Shown here one piece after another: positions 17,327 to 24,499 of a stretch of DNA of 64,000 nt. Position 1 is the first letter of the stretch. The number at the start of each line of letters is the position of its first letter. The stretch spans positions 1,798,001-1,862,000 of the forward strand of contig NZ_CP011340.1 in assembly GCF_001278075.1 (NCBI RefSeq), in the 5' to 3' direction. The DNA is from Streptomyces pristinaespiralis (GTDB taxonomy: Bacteria > Actinomycetota > Actinomycetes > Streptomycetales > Streptomycetaceae). A program made the translations under genes and the position numbers. Below the pieces are notes generated by a model. The model did no database searches. It had not been told where the DNA came from and worked only from the letters and a program-made list of their open reading frames with translations.

Positions 17327-17725
17327 CTAGCTCCCTCGGTAAACGGAGTAGCCGAACGGGTTGAGCAGCAGCGGTACGTGGTAGTGCTCGCCCGGTACGA
17401 CGGCGAACGTGATCGCCACCTCCGGGAAGAACACACCGGCCGCACCGCTGTCCCGATTCGCGGGGGCGTCCTGCTGCGCATCGGCTTGCTTGTTCTCGAA
17501 GTACGCCTCGGTCTCGAAGTCGAGACGTACGTGTGTCGTTCCTTCCGGCAGCGCCGGCAGGTCCTTGCAGCGCCCGTCCGCGTCGGTCTTCGATGCGCCG
17601 AGCGCCACCCACCGCGCCCCCGCGCCGCTACGGGACGACAGCGAGATGGCGACGCCCTCTGCGGGGCGTCCCACGCTGGTGTCCAGGATGTGTGTGGACA
17701 CCGATGCGGTGGTTTCCGTGCTCAT
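17327..17725 (-). CDS. uraH: 5-hydroxyisourate hydrolase (transthyretin-like), 132 aa
   Basis: It opens 5-hydroxyisourate to OHCU, the second step from urate to allantoin. The sequence begins V-S-T-H-I-L-D-T-S-V-G-R-P-A, with the first active-site His, and ends G-Y-S-V-Y-R-G-S, the C-terminal tetrapeptide that distinguishes these hydrolases from transthyretin. The middle H-Y-H-V-P-L-L-L-N-P-F-G supplies another catalytic His. An insertion (E-N-K-Q-A-D-A-Q-Q-D-A-P-A-N) makes it slightly longer than the usual 110-120 residues. Its ATG overlaps the uraD stop by 4 bases. Confidence 0.95.
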   Translation of the reverse strand: MSTETTASVSTHILDTSVGRPAEGVAISLSSRSGAGARWVALGASKTDADGRCKDLPALPEGTTHVRLDFETEAYFENKQADAQQDAPANRDSGAAGVFFPEVAITFAVVPGEHYHVPLLLNPFGYSVYRGS

Positions 17726-18234
17726 GCTTCTTCCTGCTCTACGAGACGGGTCAGACGGATGCGGTTGATCTTGCCCAGCTCGGCGCGGACGATCTCCCGC
17801 TCCTGCTCGGGCGAGTTCTCGATCCGTGTCCGTACGGCGTCCCGCATCTGCTCACCGGTGCGGCCGGTGGCGCAGATCAGGAAGACATGGCCGAACTTGT
17901 CCTGGTAGGCCAGGTTCAGTTCGAGCATCTCCGCCTTGAGCGCTTCGGACGCGCCTGCCATCCCGCTCTGTTCGCGGGAGGACGTGGGGTCCCCCGGCTT
18001 CGGCCGGCCGATCGGGGGGTGGCCGGCCATCGCCTCGGCCAGGTCCTCCGCGGTCAGTTCCGCCATGGCGGCGTCACTGGCCTCGAAAAGGTCCTGGGTG
18101 GTGGCGTACGGTCGCTGGGCGAGCAGTTTGCTCCCCCACGCCGAACTGGCGCACACCTCGTGCAGTGCGGCCAGGGCCGCACTGTCCTCGGAGGCGTTGA
18201 ACCGGGCAAGGCCCGGATTCGGAAGTGAAGTCAC
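17722..18234 (-). CDS. uraD: OHCU (2-oxo-4-hydroxy-4-carboxy-5-ureidoimidazoline) decarboxylase, 170 aa
   Basis: It decarboxylates OHCU to (S)-allantoin, the third step from urate. The family block A-G-H-P-P-I-G near residues 70-76 contains the catalytic His. F-G-H-V-F-L-I-C-A-T-G-R-T near 115-127 and the C-terminal R-A-E-L-G-K-I-N-R-I-R-L are the other hallmarks. The start is GTG with CGGAGG about 6 bases upstream. It is the first gene of the uraD-uraH-uox operon, and the promoter with the CAACA-N3-TGTTG site lies 73-93 bases upstream of the start. Confidence 0.95.
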   Translation of the reverse strand: MTSLPNPGLARFNASEDSAALAALHEVCASSAWGSKLLAQRPYATTQDLFEASDAAMAELTAEDLAEAMAGHPPIGRPKPGDPTSSREQSGMAGASEALKAEMLELNLAYQDKFGHVFLICATGRTGEQMRDAVRTRIENSPEQEREIVRAELGKINRIRLTRLVEQEEA

Positions 18235-18555
18235 GGGAGCCTCCGTGGCTTGTTCATCGCGGTGCGTTGGACGGGCTGCGGATAGCTAACGCCCTTCGGC
18301 AACGCGACGTCAACACTTTGTTGAAAACTTGGGGTTACAAATACGGCGCCCCGGCGGCGGGCCCGCTCCGGCACCCACCCCGTCCGCCCCGACCGGCCCA
18401 GGAGCCTCGCGTCGAGCCTTACACCGTTGCAGCAGCACACCGGGGCGGGCGCGCCCGACAGAACCTAATGTCGGAAATGTCCTCAGCCGATCGGAGCACC
18501 CCCTCCGGTCGCACATAACGCCGACAACGATGTCAAAATCGCCAGGAGCATGCCC
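18235..18555. other. 321-base divergent promoter region (uraD operon / hexapeptide-repeat protein)
   Basis: No gene is supported. The left part holds the uraD promoter and operator (18307-18327). The right part must hold the promoter of the secreted protein at 18556, for which I see no clear boxes. Confidence 0.5.
18307..18327 (-). promoter_or_regulatory. candidate operator and -35 box of the uraD-uraH-uox operon
   Basis: On the minus strand the site contains the inverted repeat CAACA-AAG-TGTTG followed by ACG, so TTGACG can serve as a -35 box. A TTAGCT/TAGCTA sequence lies 18-19 bases further on as a possible -10. The 21-bp site matches the one before katA (36310-36330) at 20 of 21 positions, differing only in the spacer of the repeat. 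The placement predicts repression by blocking polymerase, or activation if it is a redox regulator. Confidence 0.65.
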
Positions 18556-19200
18556 ATGAAAAGCGTTCGCCGCTTCGCCGCCTGCACGGCAGCAAGCGCC
18601 CTCCTCGGCCTGGGCACGATCGCCCTCGCCACGCCGGCGCAGGCCGGCACCGTACCGGCACGGACCGTGGCGGCCGACCCCGCCGGTGACATCACGGGAG
18701 TCGTCAACGACCTCCTCGGGAGCCTGCTCGGCACGGTCAACGGGACCCTCGGCACCGTGACCGGCCTCCTGAACGGCCTCCTCGGCGGCCTCACGGGGCT
18801 CGGCGGCGGCGGCCTCCCTGCGGCCGGCCTGCCCACCGGGGACCTCCCCTCGACCAGTGAGCTTCCGGCGACCGGCGAGGCTCCGGCGACCGGGGAGCTC
18901 CCCGCGGCGGGTGAGCTTCCGGCGACCGGCGAGGCTCCGGCGACCGGAGAGCTTCCCGCGGCGGGCGAGCTTCCGGCGATCCAGCTTCCGGCGGCCGGAG
19001 AGCTCCCGGCCGTCGGCACCGTCCCCGGCCTGGCCGACCTCCCGGGGCTCGTGGATCTGCCCGCGCTCGGCGAACTGCCGGCGACCGGTGAGGCCCCGGC
19101 GGCAGACCTGCCCGCCGCCGACCTGCCGGCCGCGCAGCCGCCGGCCACCGACGAACTCCCCGTGGCCGCCGATGCCACCGGCGCGGCCGGAGCCTCCTGA
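18556..19200 (+). CDS. secreted protein with E-[LA]-P-A-[TA]-G hexapeptide repeats, 214 aa
   Basis: A signal peptide ends at P-A-Q-A near residue 30. Residues 45-80 are Gly/Leu-rich and amphipathic (V-N-D-L-L-G-S-L-L-G-T-V-N-G-T-L), which could self-assemble. The rest is a Pro/Ala/Glu array built on hexapeptides such as E-L-P-A-T-G, E-A-P-A-T-G and E-L-P-A-A-G. Three L-P-A-T-G-E motifs resemble sortase signals but are internal, and no hydrophobic tail follows. ATG 18556 was chosen because AGGAG is 7 bases upstream; the ATG at 18550 is too close to it. I do not recognise the family; a surface or spore-wall coat role is a guess. Confidence 0.75.
   Translation: MKSVRRFAACTAASALLGLGTIALATPAQAGTVPARTVAADPAGDITGVVNDLLGSLLGTVNGTLGTVTGLLNGLLGGLTGLGGGGLPAAGLPTGDLPSTSELPATGEAPATGELPAAGELPATGEAPATGELPAAGELPAIQLPAAGELPAVGTVPGLADLPGLVDLPALGELPATGEAPAADLPAADLPAAQPPATDELPVAADATGAAGAS
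18859..18966 (+). repeat. two 54-bp tandem copies (three 18-bp hexapeptide units each)
   Basis: Copies at 18859-18912 and 18913-18966 differ at three bases, all silent. Each encodes E-L-P-A-T-G, E-A-P-A-T-G, E-L-P-A-A-G. Such arrays change length by slippage or recombination. Confidence 0.9.
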
Positions 19201-19220
19201 CGGAGTGACCCCGGAACGCC

Positions 19221-19259
19221 GCGGCGCCGCCCTCGCCTGCTGGTCGAGGGCGGCGCCGC
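19221..19259. terminator. bidirectional hairpin terminator
   Basis: Perfect 15-bp stem (19221-19235 with 19245-19259) and a 9-base loop between the hexapeptide-repeat gene (plus) and the HTH gene (minus, stop 19302). Confidence 0.85.
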
Positions 19260-19301
19260 CGTGTGCCGGGCCGGACCTTGTGGAAGGCCGGCGGACCGGC
19301 G

Positions 19302-19676
19302 TCAGCCGTCCGAAGGGCTCTTCTCGCGGTTCAGGTAGTTGTAGACGGTGAAGCGGCTGACGCCGAGCGCGCCGGCCACCGTCTCCACACCGTGGCGGAC
19401 GGAGAAGGCGCCGCGCGCCTCCAGCGTCCTGACGATCGACTGCTTGGTCCTGCGGTCGAGTTCCGCGAGCGGCCGGCCGTGCTGCCGCTCCAGGGCCGCG
19501 AGGATGTGGTCCAGCGAGTCCGCGAGCTGCGGAAGGCGCACCGCGAGGACCTCCTCGCCCTCCCAGCTGAGCACGACGTCGTCCGCCGCGGCCTCGCCGG
19601 GCTCGATCAACACCCCGCCCATGGCGTCGACGAGGGGCTTCACCGCTTGGGCGAGCGCGTGGTCCAGCGCCGTCAT
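19302..19676 (-). CDS. HTH regulator with YheO/DauR-type C-terminal helix-turn-helix, 124 aa
   Basis: The C-terminal 45 residues (R-R-T-K-Q-S-I-V-R-T-L-E-A-R-G-A-F near 80-96, then V-E-T-V-A-G-A-L-G-V-S-R-F-T-V-Y-N-Y-L-N-R) match the HTH of YheO/DauR regulators. The N-terminal part is shorter than the PAS-like sensor of those proteins. It contains an A-V-K-P-L-V-D-A-M-G-G helix and a strand pair W-E-G-E-E-V-L-A-V-R-L-P that may be a reduced ligand or dimer domain. Its start overlaps the stop of the thiamine-binding gene by 4 bases, so the two are co-expressed. It could control a thiamine-linked gene; nearby purine genes are another possible target. Confidence 0.75.
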   Translation of the reverse strand: MTALDHALAQAVKPLVDAMGGVLIEPGEAAADDVVLSWEGEEVLAVRLPQLADSLDHILAALERQHGRPLAELDRRTKQSIVRTLEARGAFSVRHGVETVAGALGVSRFTVYNYLNREKSPSDG

Positions 19677-19924
19677 CCCTGGCCCTCCACCACGTTGACC
19701 TGGAGGGAGACCCGGGTCGCGCCGTTCTCCAGCGCCTTGCGCAGCAACGCGTCGACGGCGCCGAGCACCTGCTCCGCACCGCCCTCCGCGGTGTTGCCGA
19801 ACGGTCCGACGTCCACCGCGTCCAGATCCGCGTCCTGCACGACCTCGCGCACCGCCACGGCGTGCGGCGGTGGCTCGTCCAGGTCGAACGGCTCCGTCGT
19901 GAACTCCACTCTCAGTCGCACCAT
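19673..19924 (-). CDS. thiamine-binding protein (MTH1187/YkoF-like), 83 aa
   Basis: A small ferredoxin-like-fold protein. The V-R-L-R-V-E-F-T-T-E-P-F-D strand, D-A-V-D-V-G-P-F-G-N-T-A-E-G loop, and C-terminal A-T-R-V-S-L-Q-V-N-V-V-E strand match the MTH1187 family, whose characterised members bind thiamine as tetramers. It is cytoplasmic. The ATG stands one base from GGAGG, and a GTG as second codon may be the actual start. It is upstream of, and overlapping with, an HTH gene, which suggests a ligand-sensing or buffering role with that regulator. Confidence 0.8.
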   Translation of the reverse strand: MVRLRVEFTTEPFDLDEPPPHAVAVREVVQDADLDAVDVGPFGNTAEGGAEQVLGAVDALLRKALENGATRVSLQVNVVEGQG

Positions 19925-20098
19925 GCCTCCACGTTAGGGCCTGTCCCGTAGGCCTTGACCCGCTCCCCCTTCACCGGCACCGGCCGGAACACGCGTCGCG
20001 GCGCGACGGACCGGCGGCGGTCCCGCGTAGAGCAGACGACGAGAGCCACGCCGGTCCCGGTTCCGTCCGGACCGGTGGCACAGGGAGGGGTCTGCATC

Positions 20099-21190
20099 AT
20101 GACAGGACGCGTAGGCAGAGGTGTCAAGGCGACGGCCGCCGCCGCGATGGCGGTCGCGGCGCTCACCGCCTCGCAAGGGCCCGGGACCGCCGTCCCGGCC
20201 GGGCAGCGGCAGCCGGCGCCGCTGCCGACGGGAGGAACCGTCTCCGGCGGCAGCGCCTACCGCACCGAGCTGCCGCCGCTGCGCACGCCGGGGCCGGCGG
20301 ACGTCCGGGCCCCGGGGGTTCCCGCCGCACCGGAGGCCGGAGCGCTGCCCGCGACGGTGTTCGCCGCCTACCGGGCCGCGGAGTCCGCACTCGCCCGCAG
20401 CGCCCCGGGCTGCGGCCTGCGGCTGCAACTGCTCGCCGCGATCGGCCAGGTCGAGTCCGGGCAGGCGCGCGGCGGACGTGTCCTCGCCGACGGCACGTCG
20501 CTGACGCCGATCCTCGGCCCGCGGCTGGACGGCAACGGCTTCGCGCTCATCAGGGACAGTGACGGCGGGGCGTACGACGGGGACACGGTGTACGACCGTG
20601 CCGTGGGGCCCATGCAGTTCATCCCCTCCACCTGGGCGCACTGGGGCGCCGACGGCAACGGCGACGGCCGCGCCGACCCGGGGAACATCTTCGACGCGGC
20701 GCTGGCGGCCGGACGGTACCTGTGCGCGGGCGGGCGGGACCTGTCCAAGAGGGCGGACCTCGAACGCGCGATCCTCGGCTACAACCACTCCGCGGCGTAC
20801 CTGCGGACCGTGCTGGCCTGGTACGCGTACTACCTCGGCGGCCACCGGGTGGTGCCGGACGACCGCGCCCCGTCCGGCGCGCCGTCCCCGTCCGCGCCGG
20901 ACGCTCCAAAACCGCGGCGCACCACCGGACAGAGCCCAGCGGCGGCCCCGACGCCCACGCCGTCACCGGCCCCGTCCCGGCCGGCCGCCGCGCCTTCCTC
21001 CACACCCTCCCCGCGCCCGAGCAGCACTGTCCCGGCCGGCGGCGACGAACCGGCGGAGCCGTCGCTGCCGCTCCCCGACGTGCGGGTGCCCGGCGACGGC
21101 CTGCTGCCGGGCGGCCCCGGCGGACTGACCAGCAACGGTACGGACTCGATGGACGCAGGCCCCTCCACAACTCCGGATACCGGGCGGTAA
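20099..21190 (+). CDS. secreted lytic transglycosylase (SLT/MltB-like fold) with Pro-rich tail, 363 aa
   Basis: It would cleave peptidoglycan glycan strands in the wall. A signal sequence (G-R-V-G-R-G-V-K-A-T then A-A-A-A-M-A-V-A-A-L-T-A) leads to the catalytic domain from about residue 85 to 250. L-L-A-A-I-G-Q-V-E-S-G-Q carries the catalytic Glu, R-A-V-G-P-M-Q-F-I-P-S-T-W follows, and then A-G-R-Y-L-C-A-G-G-R-D-L and A-I-L-G-Y-N-H-S-A-A-Y complete the fold. The last 110 residues are Pro/Ser/Thr-rich and disordered, probably spanning the wall. The ATG has GGGAGGGG about 8 bases upstream and replaces an earlier open frame that lacks a signal peptide. Confidence 0.9.
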   Translation: MTGRVGRGVKATAAAAMAVAALTASQGPGTAVPAGQRQPAPLPTGGTVSGGSAYRTELPPLRTPGPADVRAPGVPAAPEAGALPATVFAAYRAAESALARSAPGCGLRLQLLAAIGQVESGQARGGRVLADGTSLTPILGPRLDGNGFALIRDSDGGAYDGDTVYDRAVGPMQFIPSTWAHWGADGNGDGRADPGNIFDAALAAGRYLCAGGRDLSKRADLERAILGYNHSAAYLRTVLAWYAYYLGGHRVVPDDRAPSGAPSPSAPDAPKPRRTTGQSPAAAPTPTPSPAPSRPAAAPSSTPSPRPSSTVPAGGDEPAEPSLPLPDVRVPGDGLLPGGPGGLTSNGTDSMDAGPSTTPDTGR

Positions 21191-21244
21191 TGTCGCCACC
21201 CGCCGGGCAGGGACGCGACCGGCGGTGTGAGCGAAGGGGCCGTC

Positions 21245-22306
21245 ATGGCTACGGACATGCAGCCCGACCGGCCCGACGGGCCGGGCCGGGAGTCGAGGGA
21301 ACGCTGGCAGCGTGCCTGGAGCCACCGGGAGGACCTGCTCAAGGTGGCCCGCCGCCGGTCGGTGAGTGCCGAGGACGCCGAGGACGCCGTGCACGAGGCG
21401 ATGCTGCGCGCGGCGGAGCACCCGGACCTCGACGACGAACGGCTGGGCGCCTGGCTGACGACGGTGACCATGCGGCTGTGCGTGGACCGCCACCGCCAGG
21501 TCCACCGGGAGGCGCAGGTCCGCAGCAGCCCGAGGCTGCACCCGCCGGGGCCGGTCCCCGTCGAGGAGGCGGTCTGCGACCGGGCGGAGGCGAACTGGCT
21601 CGCCGTACGCAGCTCGGAGCTGCCCGCCCGGCAGGCCGAGGCCCTCTGGCTGAAGGCGGAGGACCTCGACGTCGGTCAGGTGGCCTCGAAGATGGGCCTC
21701 AGCTACCGGACCGTCGAGTCCCTGCTGGCACGCGCCCGCCGCACCCTGCGCAACTCGCTGGCGGCGACGCTCGGGCTGGTGCTGTGGCTGTGCGGCCGGG
21801 GCAGGCCGCACGGCGGGGGCAACGCCCAGGCGGTGGCGCTCGCCTCGACGGCGGTGACGCTCGCGGTCGCCGGCCTGGTCCTGCCGTACGTCCATGACGG
21901 CGACACCCCCCGGCCGCGCCCCGCGCCGCCGGCCGTGACGGAGGCGGCCGGGTCCGGCGCGCCGGAGCCCGGCGCTACGGGTGCGCCGGGGAACGCCGCC
22001 CCGTCGCCCCCCGGGACCCGGGCCGCGACGGACGGTGCCCGCCCGGCCGGAGAGCGTGGTCTGCCGCTGCCGGAGCTCCCCCGCGTGCCGCTGCCGGCGC
22101 TGCCCCTGTCGACGCCGCCGGTGTCGGGGCTGCCGGTGCCGCAGGCGGAGGATCTGGTGCCTTCGCTGCCACCGGTGCCGTCGGCGTCGGTTCCGGCCGT
22201 GCCGTCTTCGGTTCCGGCCGGGCCGACCCCCTCGGCGTCGGTCCCGACCGTGCCGGTCCCCTCGGCACCGGTCCCGACCGTGCCGGTCCCGCCGGCACAG
22301 CCGTAG
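21245..22306 (+). CDS. ECF-type sigma factor with C-terminal membrane segments and Pro/Val-rich extension, 353 aa
   Basis: Residues 15-90 look like sigma region 2 (S-A-E-D-A-E-D-A-V-H-E-A-M-L-R-A and W-L-T-T-V-T-M-R-L-C-V-D). Residues 124-170 look like region 4 (L-P-A-R-Q-A-E-A-L-W-L, V-G-Q-V-A-S-K-M-G-L-S-Y-R-T-V-E-S-L-L-A-R-A-R). A hydrophobic stretch at 171-184 and a stronger one at 195-216 follow, then about 135 residues of Pro/Ala/Val repeats such as V-P-T-V-P-V-P. The sigma part would stay cytoplasmic and the tail would be outside the membrane. ATG 21245 has GAAGGGG upstream; a GTG at 21227 is possible. There is no separate anti-sigma gene beside it. Confidence 0.85.
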   Translation: MATDMQPDRPDGPGRESRERWQRAWSHREDLLKVARRRSVSAEDAEDAVHEAMLRAAEHPDLDDERLGAWLTTVTMRLCVDRHRQVHREAQVRSSPRLHPPGPVPVEEAVCDRAEANWLAVRSSELPARQAEALWLKAEDLDVGQVASKMGLSYRTVESLLARARRTLRNSLAATLGLVLWLCGRGRPHGGGNAQAVALASTAVTLAVAGLVLPYVHDGDTPRPRPAPPAVTEAAGSGAPEPGATGAPGNAAPSPPGTRAATDGARPAGERGLPLPELPRVPLPALPLSTPPVSGLPVPQAEDLVPSLPPVPSASVPAVPSSVPAGPTPSASVPTVPVPSAPVPTVPVPPAQP

Positions 22307-22769
22307 CCGCTGCGCGGGGCTGTTCCCCCACCCCGCCCCTTCCCGAAACCAGGGGCTCCGCCCCCGGACCCCCGCGCCTCGATCTCCCCCTGCGGCCCGG
22401 CGGCCGTGGGTCGGGGCATCTCCCACGCCGCCGGGCGCAGGGGGAGTGCCCCCGGCGCGGCTGATTTCGCGGAGCGAAATCCAGCCCGCCCGGGGGTACC
22501 TCCCACGGCCGCCGGGCCGTAGGGGGATCGAGGGCACGGCCGAAGGCCCGTACGGCGGCCCGGGGCCTGCCCCGCCCCTTCCCGCACCGGGGCCTGCCCC
22601 GGTGCGGGAAGGGGCAGGGTGGGGACAAGCCCGCCGCAGGCGTCACCCGCACCCGCCCCGGCACCCCCGCGAAACCCCGCCGAAAAAAACTTCGCCCCGT
22701 CGCGACGGACGCCCCTCCCCTCCCCGTAGAGCAGTTGTCGGACCGCTCCACGGCTGAAGGGTGTACCGG
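22307..22769. repeat. 463-base intergenic region of GC-rich hairpin repeats
   Basis: No gene is supported. It contains a perfect 18-bp stem hairpin (22575-22592 with 22597-22614, CCTG loop), a hairpin at about 22397-22437 with CCCGGCGGC arms, and one at about 22459-22486 with GATTTCG arms. Text such as GGGAAGGGG and AGCCCGCCGCAGGCG recurs at 47150-47200 and 47410-47460. The 18-bp hairpin could end the sigma-factor transcript. The mce operon promoter should lie in 22640-22755; I see no clear boxes. Confidence 0.65.
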
Positions 22770-23729
22770 ATGGGTGTCGAGATCTGCGTGGAAGGACTCA
22801 CCAAGTCCTTCGGGCGCCAGGTCATCTGGCAGGACGTCTCCCTGACGCTGCCCGCCGGGGAGGTCTCCGTCATGCTGGGGCCCTCCGGGACCGGCAAGTC
22901 GGTGTTCCTGAAGACGCTTGTGGGGCTGCTGCGGCCCGAGCGTGGGTCGATCCGGATCGCCGGGCAGGACATCACCACGCTGCGCGAGCACGAGCTCTAC
23001 GAGGTCCGGAAGCTGTTCGGTGTGCTGTTCCAGGACGGCGCGCTGTTCGGTTCGATGAACCTGTACGACAACATCGCCTTCCCGCTTCGCGAGCACACCC
23101 GCAAGCCGGAGGGCGAGATCCGCCGGATCGTGCTCGAGAAGATGGACATGGTCGGCCTGATAGGCGCCGAGGACAAACTGCCCGGCGAGATATCCGGCGG
23201 TATGCGCAAGCGGGCCGGACTCGCGCGGGCCCTGGTGCTCGACCCGGAGATCATCCTGTTCGACGAGCCGGACTCGGGTCTCGACCCGGTGCGCGTGGCG
23301 TATCTCAACCAGCTGATCGTCGATCTCAACGCGCAGATCGACGCCACGTTCCTCATCGTCACGCACGACATCGCCTCCGCCCGCCAGGTCCCGGACAACA
23401 TCGGGCTGCTGTTCCGCCGCGAGCTGGTGATGTTCGGCCCGCGGGAGCAGTTGCTGACCAGCGACGAGCCCGTGGTGCGGCAGTTCCTGGGCGGCCGGAT
23501 GCAGGGGCCGATCGGCATGGCGGAGGAGAAGGACGCCGCCCAGGTCGAGCAGGAGCTCGCAGAGCTCGGTGAGACGGCGGACGCCGCCGTGCCGGACGTC
23601 CTCGAGCTGACACCGCGGCTGCTGCCCACCGAGGGCATCGAACGCCCGCCCCGCTGGGCGGAGATCGCCGAGCGTGAAGCGCTGCGGCGACTGCGGGCCT
23701 CGGTGCGCGGAAAGGCGGGCGGCGCATGA
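22770..23729 (+). CDS. mceG: MceG/Mkl-type ABC transporter ATPase, 319 aa
   Basis: The ATPase that powers the Mce lipid importer on the cytoplasmic face. Walker A is G-P-S-G-T-G-K-S (about residues 38-45). The signature is E-I-S-G-G-M-R-K-R-A-G-L-A-R (about 140-153), the form seen in MlaF/Mkl proteins rather than LSGGQ. Walker B is I-I-L-F-D-E-P-D-S-G-L-D-P, and the H-loop is I-V-T-H-D. The 70-residue C-terminal extension after the core is typical of actinobacterial Mkl. ATG 22770 has AAGGG 8 bases upstream. The stop overlaps the next start by 4 bases (ATGA). Unlike in mycobacteria, the ATPase gene is inside the mce operon. Confidence 0.95.
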   Translation: MGVEICVEGLTKSFGRQVIWQDVSLTLPAGEVSVMLGPSGTGKSVFLKTLVGLLRPERGSIRIAGQDITTLREHELYEVRKLFGVLFQDGALFGSMNLYDNIAFPLREHTRKPEGEIRRIVLEKMDMVGLIGAEDKLPGEISGGMRKRAGLARALVLDPEIILFDEPDSGLDPVRVAYLNQLIVDLNAQIDATFLIVTHDIASARQVPDNIGLLFRRELVMFGPREQLLTSDEPVVRQFLGGRMQGPIGMAEEKDAAQVEQELAELGETADAAVPDVLELTPRLLPTEGIERPPRWAEIAEREALRRLRASVRGKAGGA

Positions 23730-24496
23730 GCCTGTCACCCGTCGGGGCGCTGCGGCAGTCGGGCAGCCTGTTCGCCATGGGCCTGGACGTGCTGCGCACG
23801 ATCCCCAAGCGGCCCTTCCAGGTGCGGGAGTTCATCCAGCAGGCGTGGTTCGTCGCGAGTGTGACGATCCTGCCGACGGCGCTGGTGTCGATCCCGTTCG
23901 GAGCGGTGATCGCGTTGCAGATCGGCAGTCTGACGCGGCAGCTCGGCGCGCAGTCGTTCTCGGGTGCGGCGTCGGTCCTCGCGGTGCTGCGGGAGGCGTC
24001 GCCGATCGTGACCGCGCTGCTGATCGCCGGCGCGGGCGGCACGGCGATCTGCGCGGATCTCGGAGCGCGGAAGATCCGCGAGGAGATCGACGCGATGCGG
24101 GTGCTGGGCATCGACCCGATCCACCGGCTGGTCGTCCCGCGGGTGCTGGCCACGATGCTGGTGGCGGTGCTGCTCAACGGACTCGTCTCGGTGGTCGGGG
24201 TGGCGGGCGGCTACTTCTTCAACGTGGTGCTGCAGAACGGCACCCCGGGCGCCTACCTCGCCTCGTTCACCACGCTCGCCCAGCTCTCCGACCTGTGGGC
24301 GGCGGAGTTGAAGGCCCTGGTGTTCGGGGCGATCGCCGCGATCGTCGCCTCGTACAAGGGACTGACCGCCAAGGGCGGCCCGAAGGGGGTCGGCGACGCG
24401 GTGAACCAGTCGGTGGTCATCACCTTCATGTTGCTGTTCGTGACGAACTTCGTGATGACCGCCGTGTACTTCCAGATCGTTCCGCAGAGGGGCTGA
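23726..24496 (+). CDS. YrbE/MlaE-type permease A of the Mce transporter, 256 aa
   Basis: First of two inner-membrane permease subunits. Five to six hydrophobic segments are visible. Family marks are the E-F-I-Q-Q-A-W-F-V start near residue 35, I-P-F-G-A-V-I-A-L-Q near 56, and the E-x-D-A-M-R-V-L-G-I-D-P cytoplasmic loop near 122. The latter (E-I-D-A-M-R-V-L-G-I-D-P) is the coupling helix that contacts the ATPase. It is read by translational coupling from the ATPase gene. Confidence 0.94.
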   Translation: MSLSPVGALRQSGSLFAMGLDVLRTIPKRPFQVREFIQQAWFVASVTILPTALVSIPFGAVIALQIGSLTRQLGAQSFSGAASVLAVLREASPIVTALLIAGAGGTAICADLGARKIREEIDAMRVLGIDPIHRLVVPRVLATMLVAVLLNGLVSVVGVAGGYFFNVVLQNGTPGAYLASFTTLAQLSDLWAAELKALVFGAIAAIVASYKGLTAKGGPKGVGDAVNQSVVITFMLLFVTNFVMTAVYFQIVPQRG

Positions 24497-24499
24497 GCG

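Noticed and set aside
18235..18555. A c-di-AMP (ydaO) or other riboswitch ahead of wall-active genes in the window
   Set aside because: I searched the 5' regions of the muramidase, transglycosylase and secreted-protein genes by eye and saw no recognisable core sequence.
18862..19092. L-P-A-T-G-E motifs as classical sortase sorting signals
   Set aside because: They are internal, occur in an array, and no hydrophobic stretch plus basic tail follows; the protein ends D-A-T-G-A-A-G-A-S.
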